Origin: Citrus sinensis
Taxonomy: Eukaryota > Streptophyta > Magnoliopsida > Sapindales > Rutaceae
Length of the DNA stretch: 64,000 bases
Assembly (NCBI RefSeq): GCF_022201045.2
Contig: NC_068556.1
Span: 3,636,001-3,700,000 of the forward strand
Direction of reading: 5' to 3'
Of this stretch, positions 11,207-23,772 are shown piece after piece. The translations under genes were made by a program, and so were the position numbers. The notes beneath the pieces are model-generated. The model was not told the origin of the DNA. It searched no databases and worked only from the letters and a program-made list of their open reading frames with translations. Position 1 is the stretch's first letter, and each line of letters begins with the position of its first letter.

Positions 11207-14200
11207 ATGGGGCATTCTGGTAATTTACAGCTAAAGGTGGTGAATGGCGATGCTGGCTATGTGCTCGAAGATGTTCCTCACTTGACTGATTACATTCCTG
11301 ATCTCCCCGTACGCATTTCTTTTTCTCCGTATTTCTTTACGTATACGTATCTTTTGTGTATGCATGTACTTTTGCTTATAAGCTAAAGATTTGATTCAAT
11401 CGTGCTGGCTAAGATTTGTTTAGTATTTTGATCTTCAGAAACGAAAAAACCGTATTGTATCAGTATATATTTCAGGAATTAAGTATTTATTTATTTGGAG
11501 AAATTGTTTGTATTGCAGACTTATCCCAATCCATTGCAATTCAACGCTGCTTATTCAGTCGTTAAGTAAGTAATAGTGTGTTTTCTTCAACTTCAACTCC
11601 ACATGGGTGAAGTTGCTAATTGCATTTGTTTATACTGCCTTTTTATGTATTATACGAGTCTTGATTTTGAAATGGATACGTGATTGCAGGCAGTATTTTG
11701 TTAATGTAGATGATACTGTTTCTCAGAAGGTGAATTTACGCATAAACTTTCGATTTGTTGAAGATTTTTCATATAGTTATTATCATTTTTTTATTTGTTC
11801 TGTATCCATTGTTTACTAGATTGTTGTACACAAAGATAGTCCAAGAGGGACACATTTTCGACGTGCTGGACCTCGCCAAAAGGTGGTTTCTTATATTGTT
11901 TTATTGGTGGTGATTTGGCAGTGAAATGTGTATATTTTTAATGAACTTGTAATGATGTGCGGTTCAGGTGTATTTTGTATCAGATGAAGTGCATGCATGT
12001 ATTGTAACATGTGGCGGGCTTTGTCCTGGGCTCAACACTGTGATCAGGGAAATTGTGTGTGGCCTTTATCACATGTATGGTGTCAGCAAAATCCTTGGAA
12101 TAGATGTAAGTGACAGTAGTGTTATATGCTAAGGTCAATGTATGAGTTGATTAGTCTCATATATGAGCATTCATGCATACTATTTGCATATGTGTCTTCT
12201 GGTAATAAGGGAATTTAAATTTAAGTACAACAATCGCAATGCACGTCATGGGGAACAATCCATGTATGTCTATATGGGAGATGATCAAAGCATTGTTCTA
12301 TTTCTTTGAAACTATAAGAGTACTGCTCTTACTCTACATGCACACACATTCTTTCACCTGGCTCAGGTGCACAAATTCTGTTTTATTTGGTTTCCGATCC
12401 TTACGACCTGTTGATCAAATGACCTGCAATGGACTTTATGAAAGTTGGGAGGCTATCATTTACACTTGCTTTTCAACATATGAAATGGCAATTAAATCTA
12501 AAATTTGGCTGGAATAATGCTGATGGAAAAAATCAGGTTTCTAATCTTCAAGTAAATCAGTTATTGTGTCTGCCGTTGAAAAGGTTGCACATATGCAAGT
12601 CTAATGCATAATAGTATTACTTACATTTTGTGATAAATTACTAACATTTGTTAAGTTTACTACTTGATTAAAAAGTTATGAGACGTGCTCAGTTTTGGCT
12701 GTCACTCACCAGCGGATTATGTTTGATACATCTTCAGGGAGGATATAGGGGCTTCTATTCCAAAAATACCATCAATTTAACCCCTAAGGTTGTCAATGAC
12801 ATCCATAAACGTGGTGGTACCATTCTTGGGACATCACGAGGAGGCCATGATACTTCAAAGATAGTTGACAGCATTCAGGATCGTGGTATTAATCAGGTTT
12901 GTGAAGGGTAGGATTTTTCTTTCGGTGAATGTTTTTGATGTCATAATTATTTTCAAATGGCATATTTTGGTGGTTAATGAATTTTGTAGCTGCATTGGCA
13001 CATTGATCCCATCATAGGTTTTGATAAGACCTTTATGATGCAGGTTTATATAATTGGAGGTGATGGAACTCAAAAAGGAGCAGCAGTCATTTATGAGGTA
13101 ATGTAGTTTGTGATGTTAGGAGTTGTTAAGAACACTCAATTGTTGCTTGCAGATTGATTAATTTATACAACAGCTTGTTAAAATGTTGCTATATGCATTA
13201 TGTGATTTGTGCATTTGGCTAATGGGGTCTCCCAATCACTGAGAAGTTTGCACCTTTACAAGGAGTTTAAATCTGTGATGTGCCAATTCGGTTGTTTACT
13301 AGATCACTTTTCTCATCTGCTTAACATGGTAACCACCTCTTCTTAATCATCAGTTGTAGATATGTGTTTGTCCATATTCTTGCCTTTTGGATATGCTCAC
13401 CTTCTATTCCTTATTTTTCACTGTGCTGTTGAAGTCCATATATCCTTCCTTAAAAAAGGTCACACTCCTTTAGTTGGATTTATGTCCAATGTTGCTTACG
13501 AAATTTGAAGGACACAACATTGCAGTGTGTTAGAGAAATCTTCTGATTGTAGGTGATGACTTATGTATGCTTACAATGTTCATAGGCTACAAGGACGATA
13601 CTAAGTGTTCAGGACAAATTTTATGTCGATAATACCTTTCTTGATCACAGATCCATTGATTGTTTTGATTGAATGCCAAACCAGGTAACTAATGATGTTT
13701 TATCTGTTGGGCAATGTAAATTGATGCTATTCTCACTTTCCAGGAAATCAGACAGCGTGGTCTCAAGGTCGCAGTTGCTGGAATTCCGAAAACAATTGAT
13801 AATGACATTCCGGTACATATTTCTGGCCCAGCTGTTCTAGTTTTGAATAAATTCGTTCCTCTTCATTCTTTATGTTGAAGGACTTTTGTATTCAGAACTT
13901 GATGTAGCTTTATGTGTAATTGTCATTGTCCCGATTCAGGTTATTGACAAATCATTTGGTTTTGATACTGCTGTTGAGGAGGCACAACGTGCCATTAATG
14001 CAGCACATGTTGAAGCTGAAAGTATTGAGAATGGCATTGGAGTTGTGAAGCTCATGGGACGCTACTGTGGTAAGCTTTTCATCTATGTTTCAAGATTCTG
14101 ATATGTTCAGAGTGATCTATGGGTGGAAACATTATTGACCTGTCTATAGTAACTAGTTGAAATATTTATGTTCTCCTACCACATGTTCAGTGCTTAATCC

Positions 14201-15246
14201 TTTAGTATTTGCATACTATGTGAAATTACAACTGCAGGTTTTATTGCTATGTATGCCACCCTTGGCAGCCGAGATGTAGACTGTTGTTTGATTCCAGAGT
14301 CACCTTTCTATCTTGAAGGAGAAGGTGGCCTTTATGAATTTATTGAAAAACGACTCAAAGAAAATGGACACATGGTTATTGTTATAGCTGAAGGAGCAGG
14401 ACAGGATCTTCTTGCAGAGAGTTTGCAGTCCATGAACCAGCAAGATGCTTCGGGAAACAAACTTCTTCAAGATGTTGGGCTATGGATATCTCACAAGATC
14501 AAGGTATCTCAAATTTTAATCACCAAGAATATCAGTATGTTAGATATGGGCTATTTATGGAAAATCTATATTTGTAAAAATAACACTTGTCTTCTTTTAT
14601 TGTAGGACCATTTTGCCAGACTACATAAGATGGCCATTAATCTGAAATACATAGGTCAGCAGTTCCCTTACTATAGCAAGCTTCTTTTAAATTTGTCCTA
14701 CGAAGGTATCTGCCAAAGACTCTGATATATCCATTTGTCTTGCAGATCCTACATACATGATCCGGGCTATTCCAAGCAATGCATCTGACAATGTCTACTG
14801 CACACTGCTGGCTCAGAGTGCTGTTCATGGAGCAATGGCAGGGTATACAGGCTTCACAGTTGGTCCTGTTAATGGCAGACATGCTTACATTCCCTTCAAT
14901 GTATGTTCTTCCATGTTCTTGATAAAATCATTGAAATTAATTTTCAGAAGTCTGTGGTTTTACTTCTGTATTTTGACAACTAGAAACAGCCCAAAGTTGG
15001 CTACAGAGATTTGTTGCTTCCTAATTCTTCTTGGAACTTTAACATATTCTTATTTATAACCTTTTTGTCACTAAGCAATTCAATTGTTCTTGCATGCAGC
15101 GAATCAATGAGAGACAGAACCAAGTTGTGATTACTGACAGGATGTGGGCAAGAGTACTTTCTTCAACGAACCAGCCAAGCTTCTTAAGCGCCAATGAACT
15201 CGCCAAATTCAAGAGAGAGAAACCCTCCTGCCCAGTTGTTGGATAG
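11207..15246 (+). CDS. PFK: ATP-dependent 6-phosphofructokinase (plant group III)
   Basis: Phosphorylates fructose-6-phosphate with ATP in glycolysis, probably in the cytosol because there is no transit peptide. Thirteen coding exons: 11207-11308, 11519-11565, 11690-11729, 11820-11882, 11968-12105, 12738-12896, 13044-13097, 13744-13812, 13940-14069, 14238-14503, 14606-14654, 14746-14900, 15100-15246; total 1419 nt, 472 residues, the normal length. Motifs: CGGLCPG (99-105, nucleotide site), GGDGT (188-192, where Gly rather than Asp marks ATP over pyrophosphate use), PKTIDND (216-222, catalytic Asp), MGR (263-265) and PESPF (287 on, sugar-phosphate binding). The start ATGGGGCATTC is the first in-frame methionine. 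All introns are GT-AG. The closest Arabidopsis relatives should be the cytosolic PFK3/6/7 group; position next to Aurora favours PFK6. Confidence 0.97.
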
Positions 15247-16630
15247 GGAAAACTGCAAAGGCGACAAATCCGAGCCCAAAGACATAACTATTAGGACATG
15301 AAAGAAAAACCATGCTATCCTATCCAGTACATAGTTGGTAGCTACTTGTAGTTGACGCCTTGCCACCTTTGATCTATGGTTGATAAAAATTTGGACACGG
15401 TTTTTACTACTAATATTGAGAGGTATATCGTATATGTGCTTGTTGTATGAGCGGTGCCTCTTTTATACTAGTTGTAGTTAGATTCTTTGTCTGGACTCAT
15501 CACAGTTGGAAGATATTTCAATGTTACCATTGTGTTTTTGGTGCTAACTCTGCAATGTTGTTAAATGGCAGCTAGTTTCTGTTTACAGTGTTCTTAAATT
15601 TCTCGGTTCGCAGATTGACATTTCTGATAAAAGCAAGAACAAAGCTTTTATATATGAACAGTCGGAAGAGTAAGCAGGAATATAGCCACTGATATGGGGA
15701 ATGAAGAGTAGGGTTTATCAAGGTTACTTTGAATAAAGAAAACGCGTTTCAAGAACAAAGCTTTTATATATGAACAGTCGGAAGAGTAAGCAGGAATATA
15801 GCCACTCATATGGGGAATGAAGAGTAGGGTTTATCAAGGTTACTTTGAATAAAGAAAACGCGTTTCAAGAGGACACATTGACATAATATAATTTGGCATG
15901 TGTTTTGTTACTCTTCTGCCGTGATTGAGTTTAAATACAATTTCTTCTTTAATTTTAATTGAGTGGAATAATAGGTACTTTTTTACAAATTTCACATTAG
16001 CTAAAATTTTTTTTACAGACTAATTTTAAAAGAACGGACTCGGTTTTGTAAAAACTGACACGACATATATGATATATTGGATTAATAGGAACATCACATA
16101 GTTCATATGATTTATTTATTTTACTTTATATTTATATTGAATCAATTATATTATGTGTTATATTAATTTGTACAAAAATAGTTGGTACAAGAAATTGAGA
16201 CTGTATTGTTACTCGTTTTTATTATTATCTCCAGCCATAGCCTAAACTTTTTGGCCGTAGAGAAAAAGTGTTATTGGGCTCAGCAATTGTTGCATACTTC
16301 TAGTTTTGGATAAATCTTTCAAGTGGTTCACTGGGCATGGCAGCTGGCAGGGAAAGAAATTAAGAATATGTGAAGTATAAAGAATAAATTTGCTGCTCAA
16401 GGCAGGATACATCATAATAATCAAGATACAAATGAATTTAAAACTTCAGCAAGTCCATGGTTTCAATTTCTACCGAGATTGGATTCATAGCCCATTTCAG
16501 TCTTGCTGATTATATTTCAAACAAGAAATCTCTGTCACAATGTCCGCCGAACAAGAACCGAGCAGAAAGTTCCTGCTAAAGTTCCAGTAGGAAAATCTGC
16601 CCGCAATTAGAAAGAATCAGCAATGTTGAC
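15247..16630. other. Convergent spacer, PFK to Aurora
   Basis: Holds the 3' untranslated regions of PFK (plus) and Aurora (minus), which converge. Apart from the 116-bp tandem duplication at 15634-15865 I see only AT-rich sequence and no gene. Confidence 0.6.
15634..15865. repeat. 116-bp tandem duplication after PFK
   Basis: Units 15634-15749 and 15750-15865 are almost identical. The only difference noticed is 'cactgatatgg' against 'cactcatatgg'. Each contains 'atgaacagtcggaagagtaa'. They lie about 390 bp after the PFK stop, perhaps in or just past its 3' UTR. The near identity means a recent duplication. Confidence 0.95.
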
Positions 16631-19600
16631 TCAACCCCTATAGACGCCAGAGGGATCAGCGTTTTGAATAATCCATGGATGCTCTAGAAGCTTGTGTAGT
16701 GGCAGGCGCTGTGAAGAATCCTTGACAAGCATCTGCTTTGAATTCAAAAAATAAAAATTTTGGGCATACCCCGTTATGTAATGTTAACAAAGTTCAAAAT
16801 AAAAACTTTGAATTCAAAAATAAAAAAACAAAATATTAACAGTGTTACAGCAATTAGTCACATATCCTTATATGTAATTAGAATAAACTTGTGAGGTTTC
16901 AAGGCAGAGACTTCTAACCTGGCTAATGAGGTCCTTAGCAGCAGAAGACACAATTGGTTTAGGTGGGAACTTCAAATCCACTTGCACAATCCTGTAAATA
17001 TGTGAGATTAATTATTATTAACATAAAACAGTGTGTTCTAAGATATGCAAGAAAATATTACTATTACAAACCAAGTGATTGAAGATCATTAGGAAGGATG
17101 AAACACCTCACCATGAACGACTACTATAAGTGTTGTTCCTTGGCTTTATATAAGTGTGTATTAGAAACCAATCTTACTTGCAAGTTATGCTTTACCTTCT
17201 ATAAGTGTCAGAGTGTTCCTTGGCCTCGAAAGGAGGGACCCCATACAGAAACTCATAGCACAGAACACCAAGGCTCCAGATGTCCACATTAGCATCATGC
17301 TCGACACTTTCCACTGTTAAGAAATTGGATATTGTGTCTTAGAACTTCTAAATAACTAACCCACCATATCTATAATATGGTTGCTTTGTACTGAATAAAA
17401 CAAACAAATAATGTGAAGCAAGCCTTTGAATTGCCTTTTAACTGCAATGGCTGTTTCACATACCCATCTCCGGTGGGAGGTAATCCAGTGTGCCACACAT
17501 GGTCCGCCTACGGTTAAATGTATGCACTGACCATCCAAAATCTGCAATCTTAAGCTCACCCTGACAAAGCAAACCAACATTGATAAGATAAGCCTCAGGC
17601 ATGTTTCACTTTCAATTTAAAGTGAAAAACAAGCAACAGATAGTGCCATAAATGTTAATTATCACCTGTGCACCAATTAACAGGTTCTCTGGCTTGATAT
17701 CTCGGTGTATTACGTGCTTCCCATGACAATAGATGAGTGCCCGAGCTAATGATGCAACATACTGCCAATATTTCACATGCATACACATTAAAATGATAAA
17801 AATAGGGAGAGATTTTACAAAAGTCCCCTGCTGCAGGACACCTGAAAATCAGGTTAGGGGGAGACCAAAGCCTCAGAGATAGTTACATAAGATTCAAGAG
17901 GGTCAAAATTTCTATCAGGAGAAGTGAAACAAAAGTGAATAAGTATGGAATAGAAAGAACTTACAGTAGCAGCACGTCTCTCGCTAAAGTATTTACACTT
18001 CTGAAGTTCCTTGTAAAGTTCACCCTTCGCTGCATATTCTAGTATCAGATAAACTCGTTTCTGCAGCAATTCCATGAAAAGAAGAATAAATAAGCAGTAA
18101 AATAATTTTGCCTGGGTAATTTCCCACTTGAACCACACATGTTGAAAATGTTGAAGAGAAAATGGTAAACCTGATCATAGAAGTAACCATAAAGCCGTAA
18201 TATATTGGGATGTCGAAGATGACTCTGTATTTCAACTTCTCGTCGCAGCTGATGTTCAACTTGAGACTGCTGCAACTGGCTCTTAAATAGTACTTTTAGA
18301 GCCACGATGTGATTGCTCTGACACAATTAAAAGAAAAGGAATCAGAATTGAGACACAAATCATTCCCTTTTTGCCTGTGCAGTCCGACAAAAGACCAAAA
18401 AGGATGTAGCAGCAGAGCAGACACATTATGTAGATTATTTGAAAGGGAAAAAACATGACTCCATACTAGCTGCAGATGCGACAATATATAACTTTTCTCC
18501 TTTGGATCCTGATCTCTATTTTATCAAGAATAGAAAACCACCTAAATTATAAAAGGATACTGCACATTTAAGTATACTGAGCAAGACACATAAAGAATGA
18601 CATCTCAGCAACCAAATGCATGACACTTCAGTGATGAAAAAGTCACTCAACTTCATAAGCAATTTCTTTGACAACAGAAACACAATCATAGTTGACAGAT
18701 ATAACATCACAAAAGCAAGAAGCACAGTTTCTACCATTAAACAAGTTAAATGAATTAACCGTTTGCTATCTATATGTGAAAATTGCTATTGATTTCTGAA
18801 AACAAACAAGCAAACTTACCCTTTTTTCTCTGGCTAAATAAACGTGACCGAACTTTCCTCTACCGAGAGGCTTTCCTATGTCAAAGTCATTAAGAGTCCA
18901 TCTTTTTTTCTCCTTTGCTGAAACCTCTGAACAAGCCTGTAAAAAAATAGGCCACAAATCTACAATCCTTAGCATAATCTAAAAATGATTTTACCTTTTT
19001 TATTTTCTATTTTTATTTTGAATGCAAGCTAATGCATTAACTCAGATCGCCAAATTATCAAAATCAAAATAAATGAAAACCAACGTAAATTAAATGTTAA
19101 AACCCTATCAAAATCCAAGTCTTTGTATAAAATCAAAGCATACAGACCATGAATCAGCAGTCGTAATCCAAAAAACATGACCCTAAAATCATAATTCAGT
19201 CAATTCTGCAGAGAATCTTGCCTATGAACCCAATGTACATAACATGAAAAAGGCAAACACTGTCTCAATTCAAGGAAAAATAAAAGAAAAGAAAAGAAAC
19301 CCCATTAGATTTTCAAAAAATAAAACAGAAATCAAAATAAATGAAAACCAACGTAAATTAAATGTTAAAACCCTATCAAAATCCAAGTCTTTGTATAAAA
19401 TCAAAGCATACAGATCATGAATCAGCAGTCGTAATCCAAAAAACATGACCCTAAAATCATAATTCAGTCAATTCTGCAGAGAATCTTGCCTATGAACCCA
19501 ATGTACATAACATGAAAAAGGCAAACACTGTCTCAATTCAAGGAAAAATAAAAGAAAAGAAAAGAAACCCTATTAGATTTTGAAAAAATAAAACAGAAAT

Positions 19601-19763
19601 TTCTCATAAAAGAATGCCAAAATTGGTTTAAGAAACGACGCCACGCAAAAATAATAACCCTAGATTTCAAGATAAGATGATTCAAGAACCCAAACACAAT
19701 CGAAATTAAAAATTTTCTTCTAAACAATTACATTACCTTCTCTTGCTCTGCAGCAATCGCCAT
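16631..19763 (-). CDS. AUR1: Aurora serine/threonine kinase (plant alpha type)
   Basis: Mitotic kinase acting on histone H3 and the spindle/phragmoplast. Nine coding exons from the start: 19737-19763, 18820-18936, 18171-18317, 17965-18060, 17666-17761, 17464-17560, 17196-17313, 16919-16991, 16631-16732; total 873 nt, 290 residues, close to Arabidopsis AUR1. The kinase domain is complete: glycine loop GRGKFG (34-39), ATP-binding Lys56 (VALK), Glu75, HRDIKPEN (148-155), DFG (168-170) and the activation loop [15 protein letters not shown] with Thr181. The tail after the kinase fold is short (ending GVYRG) and the N-terminus is only about 20 residues, typical of the AUR1/AUR2 clade rather than AUR3. 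Intron 1 carries a 268-bp tandem duplication. The 5' flank has AACGG cores. Confidence 0.97.
19061..19600. repeat. 268-bp tandem duplication in Aurora intron 1
   Basis: The block beginning 'aaatcaaaataaatgaaaac' at 19061 is repeated from 19329 with very few differences (for example 'cagaccatg' against 'cagatcatg', and 'ccccatt' against 'ccctatt'). It lies wholly within the first intron and does not change the coding sequence. Confidence 0.95.
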
Positions 19764-21196
19764 TGAGAGAGACGAAGAAAGAGTGTGTGAGTGGGGGGAT
19801 TTGATTGATCGGGTGGAGATGAAGAGGGACAAAGAAGGAAACGGATCTATTGAGGCATTTTTGAAAAGTCTTTACATACAACGGTCGAATTAGTACGGAC
19901 AGCCACGTGGTCCAATCCCGCTCAAGATACTTTTCAAAATTTTCATTTGTTTAGAGGAGCGTCTTCGCTGTCTTCGGCAAAAGAGTGATGCTATAGTCAC
20001 TGACTGTTACCTAGTTGTCAGAGTAGGTTATATCAAGGCCGCTTTATTCTCAGGGACCCATGTCCGTAGATTAGTAGATTTCATTTTTGTTTTGATCTGA
20101 CGGTCGACGTGGGGTGTAATATAACGGTGAACTTGTGTAGTTGGGATTTGCAACTTGTCTTGCACGTTTCAGCGGGACCTTACATTATAGCGCACTTTCT
20201 GATTCCAAGTTAGTTGTCGCGTACAAATAACTGATCATTCATCTTCTGCTCGTAACAAGCGGGACACGTCATCTAGATTCGATTCAATTGCACGACTTGT
20301 CGTTCACATGCAATCATGCGTCAAAAACTAAGAGAAAAGAATTTACCATCTTAAAATTTAATTCCTCGCTTGCAAATAATTATTGCATCAAGATGAGTTT
20401 TTCATTTTTACAAGTAGCATAAGATAATTTCCTCCTCCTTTATTTGTGTTTTTGTGGGTTCAAACATCGAATAATATTGTGTACTGTCATAAAAAAATTT
20501 ATTAGGTGGAACAATTAACACCCCTTAAATATGATTACTTAATCATAAATTTCGGATTATTTTTACGTGAAGCCAAAAACTCTATCATGAGATATTACTA
20601 TCATTTGTTTATATACAGTATATACAAAAGAATAAATATCCAACTTATACTACTTATTTATTCAAGTACAACACATTATTGGCTGTTTATGTTAATTTTT
20701 TTAGATAAAATATATGGAAACATAATATTTACAATTAAGTAGTTTATACCAATTAGCCAATTAACTGTCCTCTTTAAATTGTTAAAGTCTATAAATATTT
20801 TACAAAGAAAAATTTTGAGTTAACCAAGTGTTGATAAAATATTGATAAATTAAAGTGGTGTATGACCTTGAGCGGGATTACAATATACGTAAATTAAGTG
20901 AGTGAATCCATCTAAATTATATATATTTTTATCATTATTTTATTTTATTTTATTAATTTTTTGGGTCTAAATGGGAGTGCACTTTTAAAATTGTAGGTGT
21001 ATTCTTATCAAAAAAAAAAAATTGTAGGTGTATTAGGGTTTCGAAATTGTTATCTCTACCGTTACCGTGGTGGAGAGCCCAAAAGATTAGGGAGCCTCAT
21101 ATTATGAATCCATGGGCTCTATAGGCTTTTAATCGAAGGCCTCAGAGCGCAAACGACCGTTGCACATTAGAAGGTCTGCAACGAGACAGTATCCGC
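19764..21196. promoter_or_regulatory. Divergent spacer, Aurora and oleosin
   Basis: Carries the Aurora promoter on its left. AACGG cores lie at about 19840, 19879 ('acaacggtcg') and 20118 ('ataacggtga'); these partly match the MSA element bound by MYB3R factors in G2/M-phase genes. A CT-rich (GA-rich on plus) leader sits at 19764-19860. The right part is AT-rich, with no gene and one short duplication of 'aaattgtaggtgtatt' near 20988-21034. Confidence 0.45.
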
Positions 21197-21387
21197 CACG
21201 TGCTTCGACACGATGAATTCATACCCATGCAAAGCTACCAACCAAAAAACACGCGCCAAGGGATACAAGCAGCTGCGCTTTCTTCCAGACACCATCTTCA
21301 TCAATCCTGATCACGATACACATCACGAGAACATTGGCACTAAAATGCAGCCACGTGTACTCTCCACACCTCCTTATATGCCATGCA
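21197..21387 (+). promoter_or_regulatory. Seed-type oleosin promoter
   Basis: The region contains two CACGTG boxes (21197-21202, 21352-21357) usable as abscisic-acid response elements, two RY motifs CATGCA (21226-21231, 21382-21387) bound by B3 factors such as ABI3/FUS3, and a TATA-like TTATAT (21374-21379) about 165 bp before the start codon. RY plus ACGT elements next to a TATA box is the classic layout of seed-maturation genes. Motifs are seen; seed expression is inferred. Confidence 0.75.
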
Positions 21388-21539
21388 ACCTCGGTTCCAT
21401 CCCCTCATCTCAAATTCTTATCTCCTTACAAATCTTTAATTTCTTTCTCTATTGCTTCCCCGGCACATTCTTCAGATCAGCATCATTCATCACCAATCAA
21501 TTAATTAACAAAAACAGTCGTCCATCATAATACCATATC

Positions 21540-21980
21540 ATGTCTGATCAATCAAGACCGATGACCCAGGCGCTCTACGAGAAAGCGCCGTCTACGCCGC
21601 TGGCGGTGAAGTTCTTGACAGCAGCCACAATAGGCGGGACACTGTTATTCTTGTCAGGATTAACCTTAACCGGGACAGTGATAGCCCTAATCATGGCTAC
21701 TCCAGTTCTAGTCCTGTTCAGCCCAATCTTAGTCCCGGCTGCAATAGCAGTGTTCTTGGCCACTGTCGGATTCTTGGTCTCCGGCGGGTGTGGCGTAACT
21801 GCAATAACTGTGTTGTCGTGGATATACAGTTACGTGAAAGGAAAGCACCCACCTGGGGCGGACCATCTGGATTATGCGAGAACCAAGATAGCTGACAAGG
21901 CTAGGGATATGACGGAGAGAGCTAAAGAGTATGGGCAGTATGTGCAGCAGAAGGCTCAGGAGGCCACTCAGGCTTCTTAA
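21540..21980 (+). CDS. Oleosin (oil-body structural protein)
   Basis: Coats the surface of seed oil bodies and keeps them from fusing. A single uninterrupted frame of 146 residues, normal for a low-molecular-weight oleosin. A short polar N-terminus (1-22) is followed by a long hydrophobic hairpin (about 26-97) whose turn is the proline knot P55-x5-S61-P62-x3-P66, matching the family consensus exactly. The C-terminus (about 100-146) is amphipathic and rich in Lys, Ala, Glu and Gln, as expected for a helix lying on the lipid surface. It lacks the extra C-terminal insertion of the high-molecular-weight class. No intron. Upstream motifs indicate seed expression. Confidence 0.97.
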   Translation: MSDQSRPMTQALYEKAPSTPLAVKFLTAATIGGTLLFLSGLTLTGTVIALIMATPVLVLFSPILVPAAIAVFLATVGFLVSGGCGVTAITVLSWIYSYVKGKHPPGADHLDYARTKIADKARDMTERAKEYGQYVQQKAQEATQAS

Positions 21981-23772
21981 ATATATATTGCGGCCAATGT
22001 TCTTGAGGTCATTAGGTGGTTATGGTTTGTTTAATTTCATGTGGTGATGTGTTTTGATTTGGTGATTTTTTTTTTCATCATGTGTTGTGTTTATGCATGC
22101 ATGCATGCTTGGGTATTGACGTGGTTCCTTCTGTAACTCGAGGATTAATTTTCTTGTTAACAAATGTGTGTCTGTGGTTTTTTTTTTTTTTAAATATTGA
22201 TTTATAATTAAGCCTATAATGAATGACCCATAGAGAGTGATCAACTTTCTTTTTTTTTTTTTCTAATTTTTGGGAGAAAGAAACTGATCCAATTAATTCG
22301 TTGTTTTGCGTTCTAATTTATAAAAAATCACCAATGAAAATGTTATCCACGACAACACGTAGGCAGATGATCTGTCTCTCGAAGTCGACGTGGCATTCAG
22401 CCCATAAATCATAGTACGCAAGGACAAGGGCTCGCAAGCGCATATGCCCAAGATGGCAGCTTGTAACCAGGCTCCAATGCTGGGAAAATGGCAATTATTT
22501 TACGTATTTTTATTTTAACTTTTAAATGCATCTCCACGAATTGGAAACTAATGACTAAGGAGAAGGCGGGCAACACCTGTAATGGTTCTCGCATATTTGG
22601 AATTGTATTAGTAGAGAGAAGCTAGAAGGGTCTCTTATAGATCTAGTACATGCAATGGGCGTTCATCCTCACGAAACCAAACCAAAAGTAGTAAAATGAA
22701 ATGAATAGGCCACACCACATGGTACATACTGTAGGCGACCTTTTGGAGGTTCCAGACTGATTCATTGGCTAATAACAGTATACATATGTACCGTAGGACA
22801 TGTACATCCCATTGTAGCCAGATGTGTGACACAACCAGCAAATTGTTGCATGTACATGTAAGCCATCGCAGAATTAATAATTAGAGGGAAATCTGCTTTG
22901 ATAAATATCAGAGTCTAATACAACTGCATGAGGCAGGGTTTCAAAGCGATGCTACTATGAGCTTTAGTTGCTTGGCAATCTTTGTAAACACTACGACATT
23001 TTGTTTTATGTTATGGGTTTTTTTTTTTTAATATAAATTAAAACTAGAGTTTAGTTTTTTTATATAACCACGTAAGATATATGATTCTTTTACCGTTGTT
23101 GGATGAAAATGTAAAAATAATATAATTTTATTATCTTGTATTTCCACAATCGTTAAATTTTTATTAAACGGTTATTGAAAAATTACGTATCTTACGTGAT
23201 TATGTAAGATAACAATCTCTATAAAACCATTGTGATGCTGGTTTTGGCGGCGCATTGACTTAGTTTTGAAAGCTAATCCAGTTGTAGGCAATTAAAAATA
23301 TTCACACATGCAAAGATCGACCGGTTTGGACGGGTATTTCGATATTCCGGGCGGAATTCAGTGGAGTTCTTTTAGGGATTCACGTAAAAATAAATTTTGA
23401 GCAGATGTAAACGTTTTGTTCATTAATTTGTGAATAGATTAGGTATTTCTCAAATATTCGTGAGGGTGAACATTTGAACTATCGTATCGCAAAATATAAT
23501 TAGTTTCTGTAGAGAATTAACGTAAAAAATAAGGGGTATTTCAGTCAGAATAAGTAAATTTATAGGAACTGTTTAAAAAATAATATATATATGAATCGAA
23601 AAGATTGTATTTCTCTCTACAAATTGCTAAATTAGGCTATTTTCCGAAAATCCCAAACCCCGCACAAAAAGAACAAGATAGCGGTTATATAGTCTGTGCA
23701 ACTGCAACCCGCCTAAGCTCTGAAGGGAAACAAACCAAATTAAGAAGAACAATTGCAGAAAGAAATCCAAAA
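21981..23772. other. Spacer, oleosin to CABIN1
   Basis: The left part is the oleosin 3' UTR, with several T-runs and a repeated catgcatgcatg stretch near 22096. The middle is AT-rich with a possible small inverted structure around 23050-23220 ('cacgtaagatat' against 'atcttacgtgat'). The right edge is the CABIN1 5' UTR. No supported gene. Confidence 0.55.

Noticed and set aside
13044..13097. Possibility that the phosphofructokinase is the pyrophosphate-dependent enzyme (PFP)
   Set aside because: The motif is GGDGT, with Gly where PFP has Asp, and the overall length fits the ATP enzyme.
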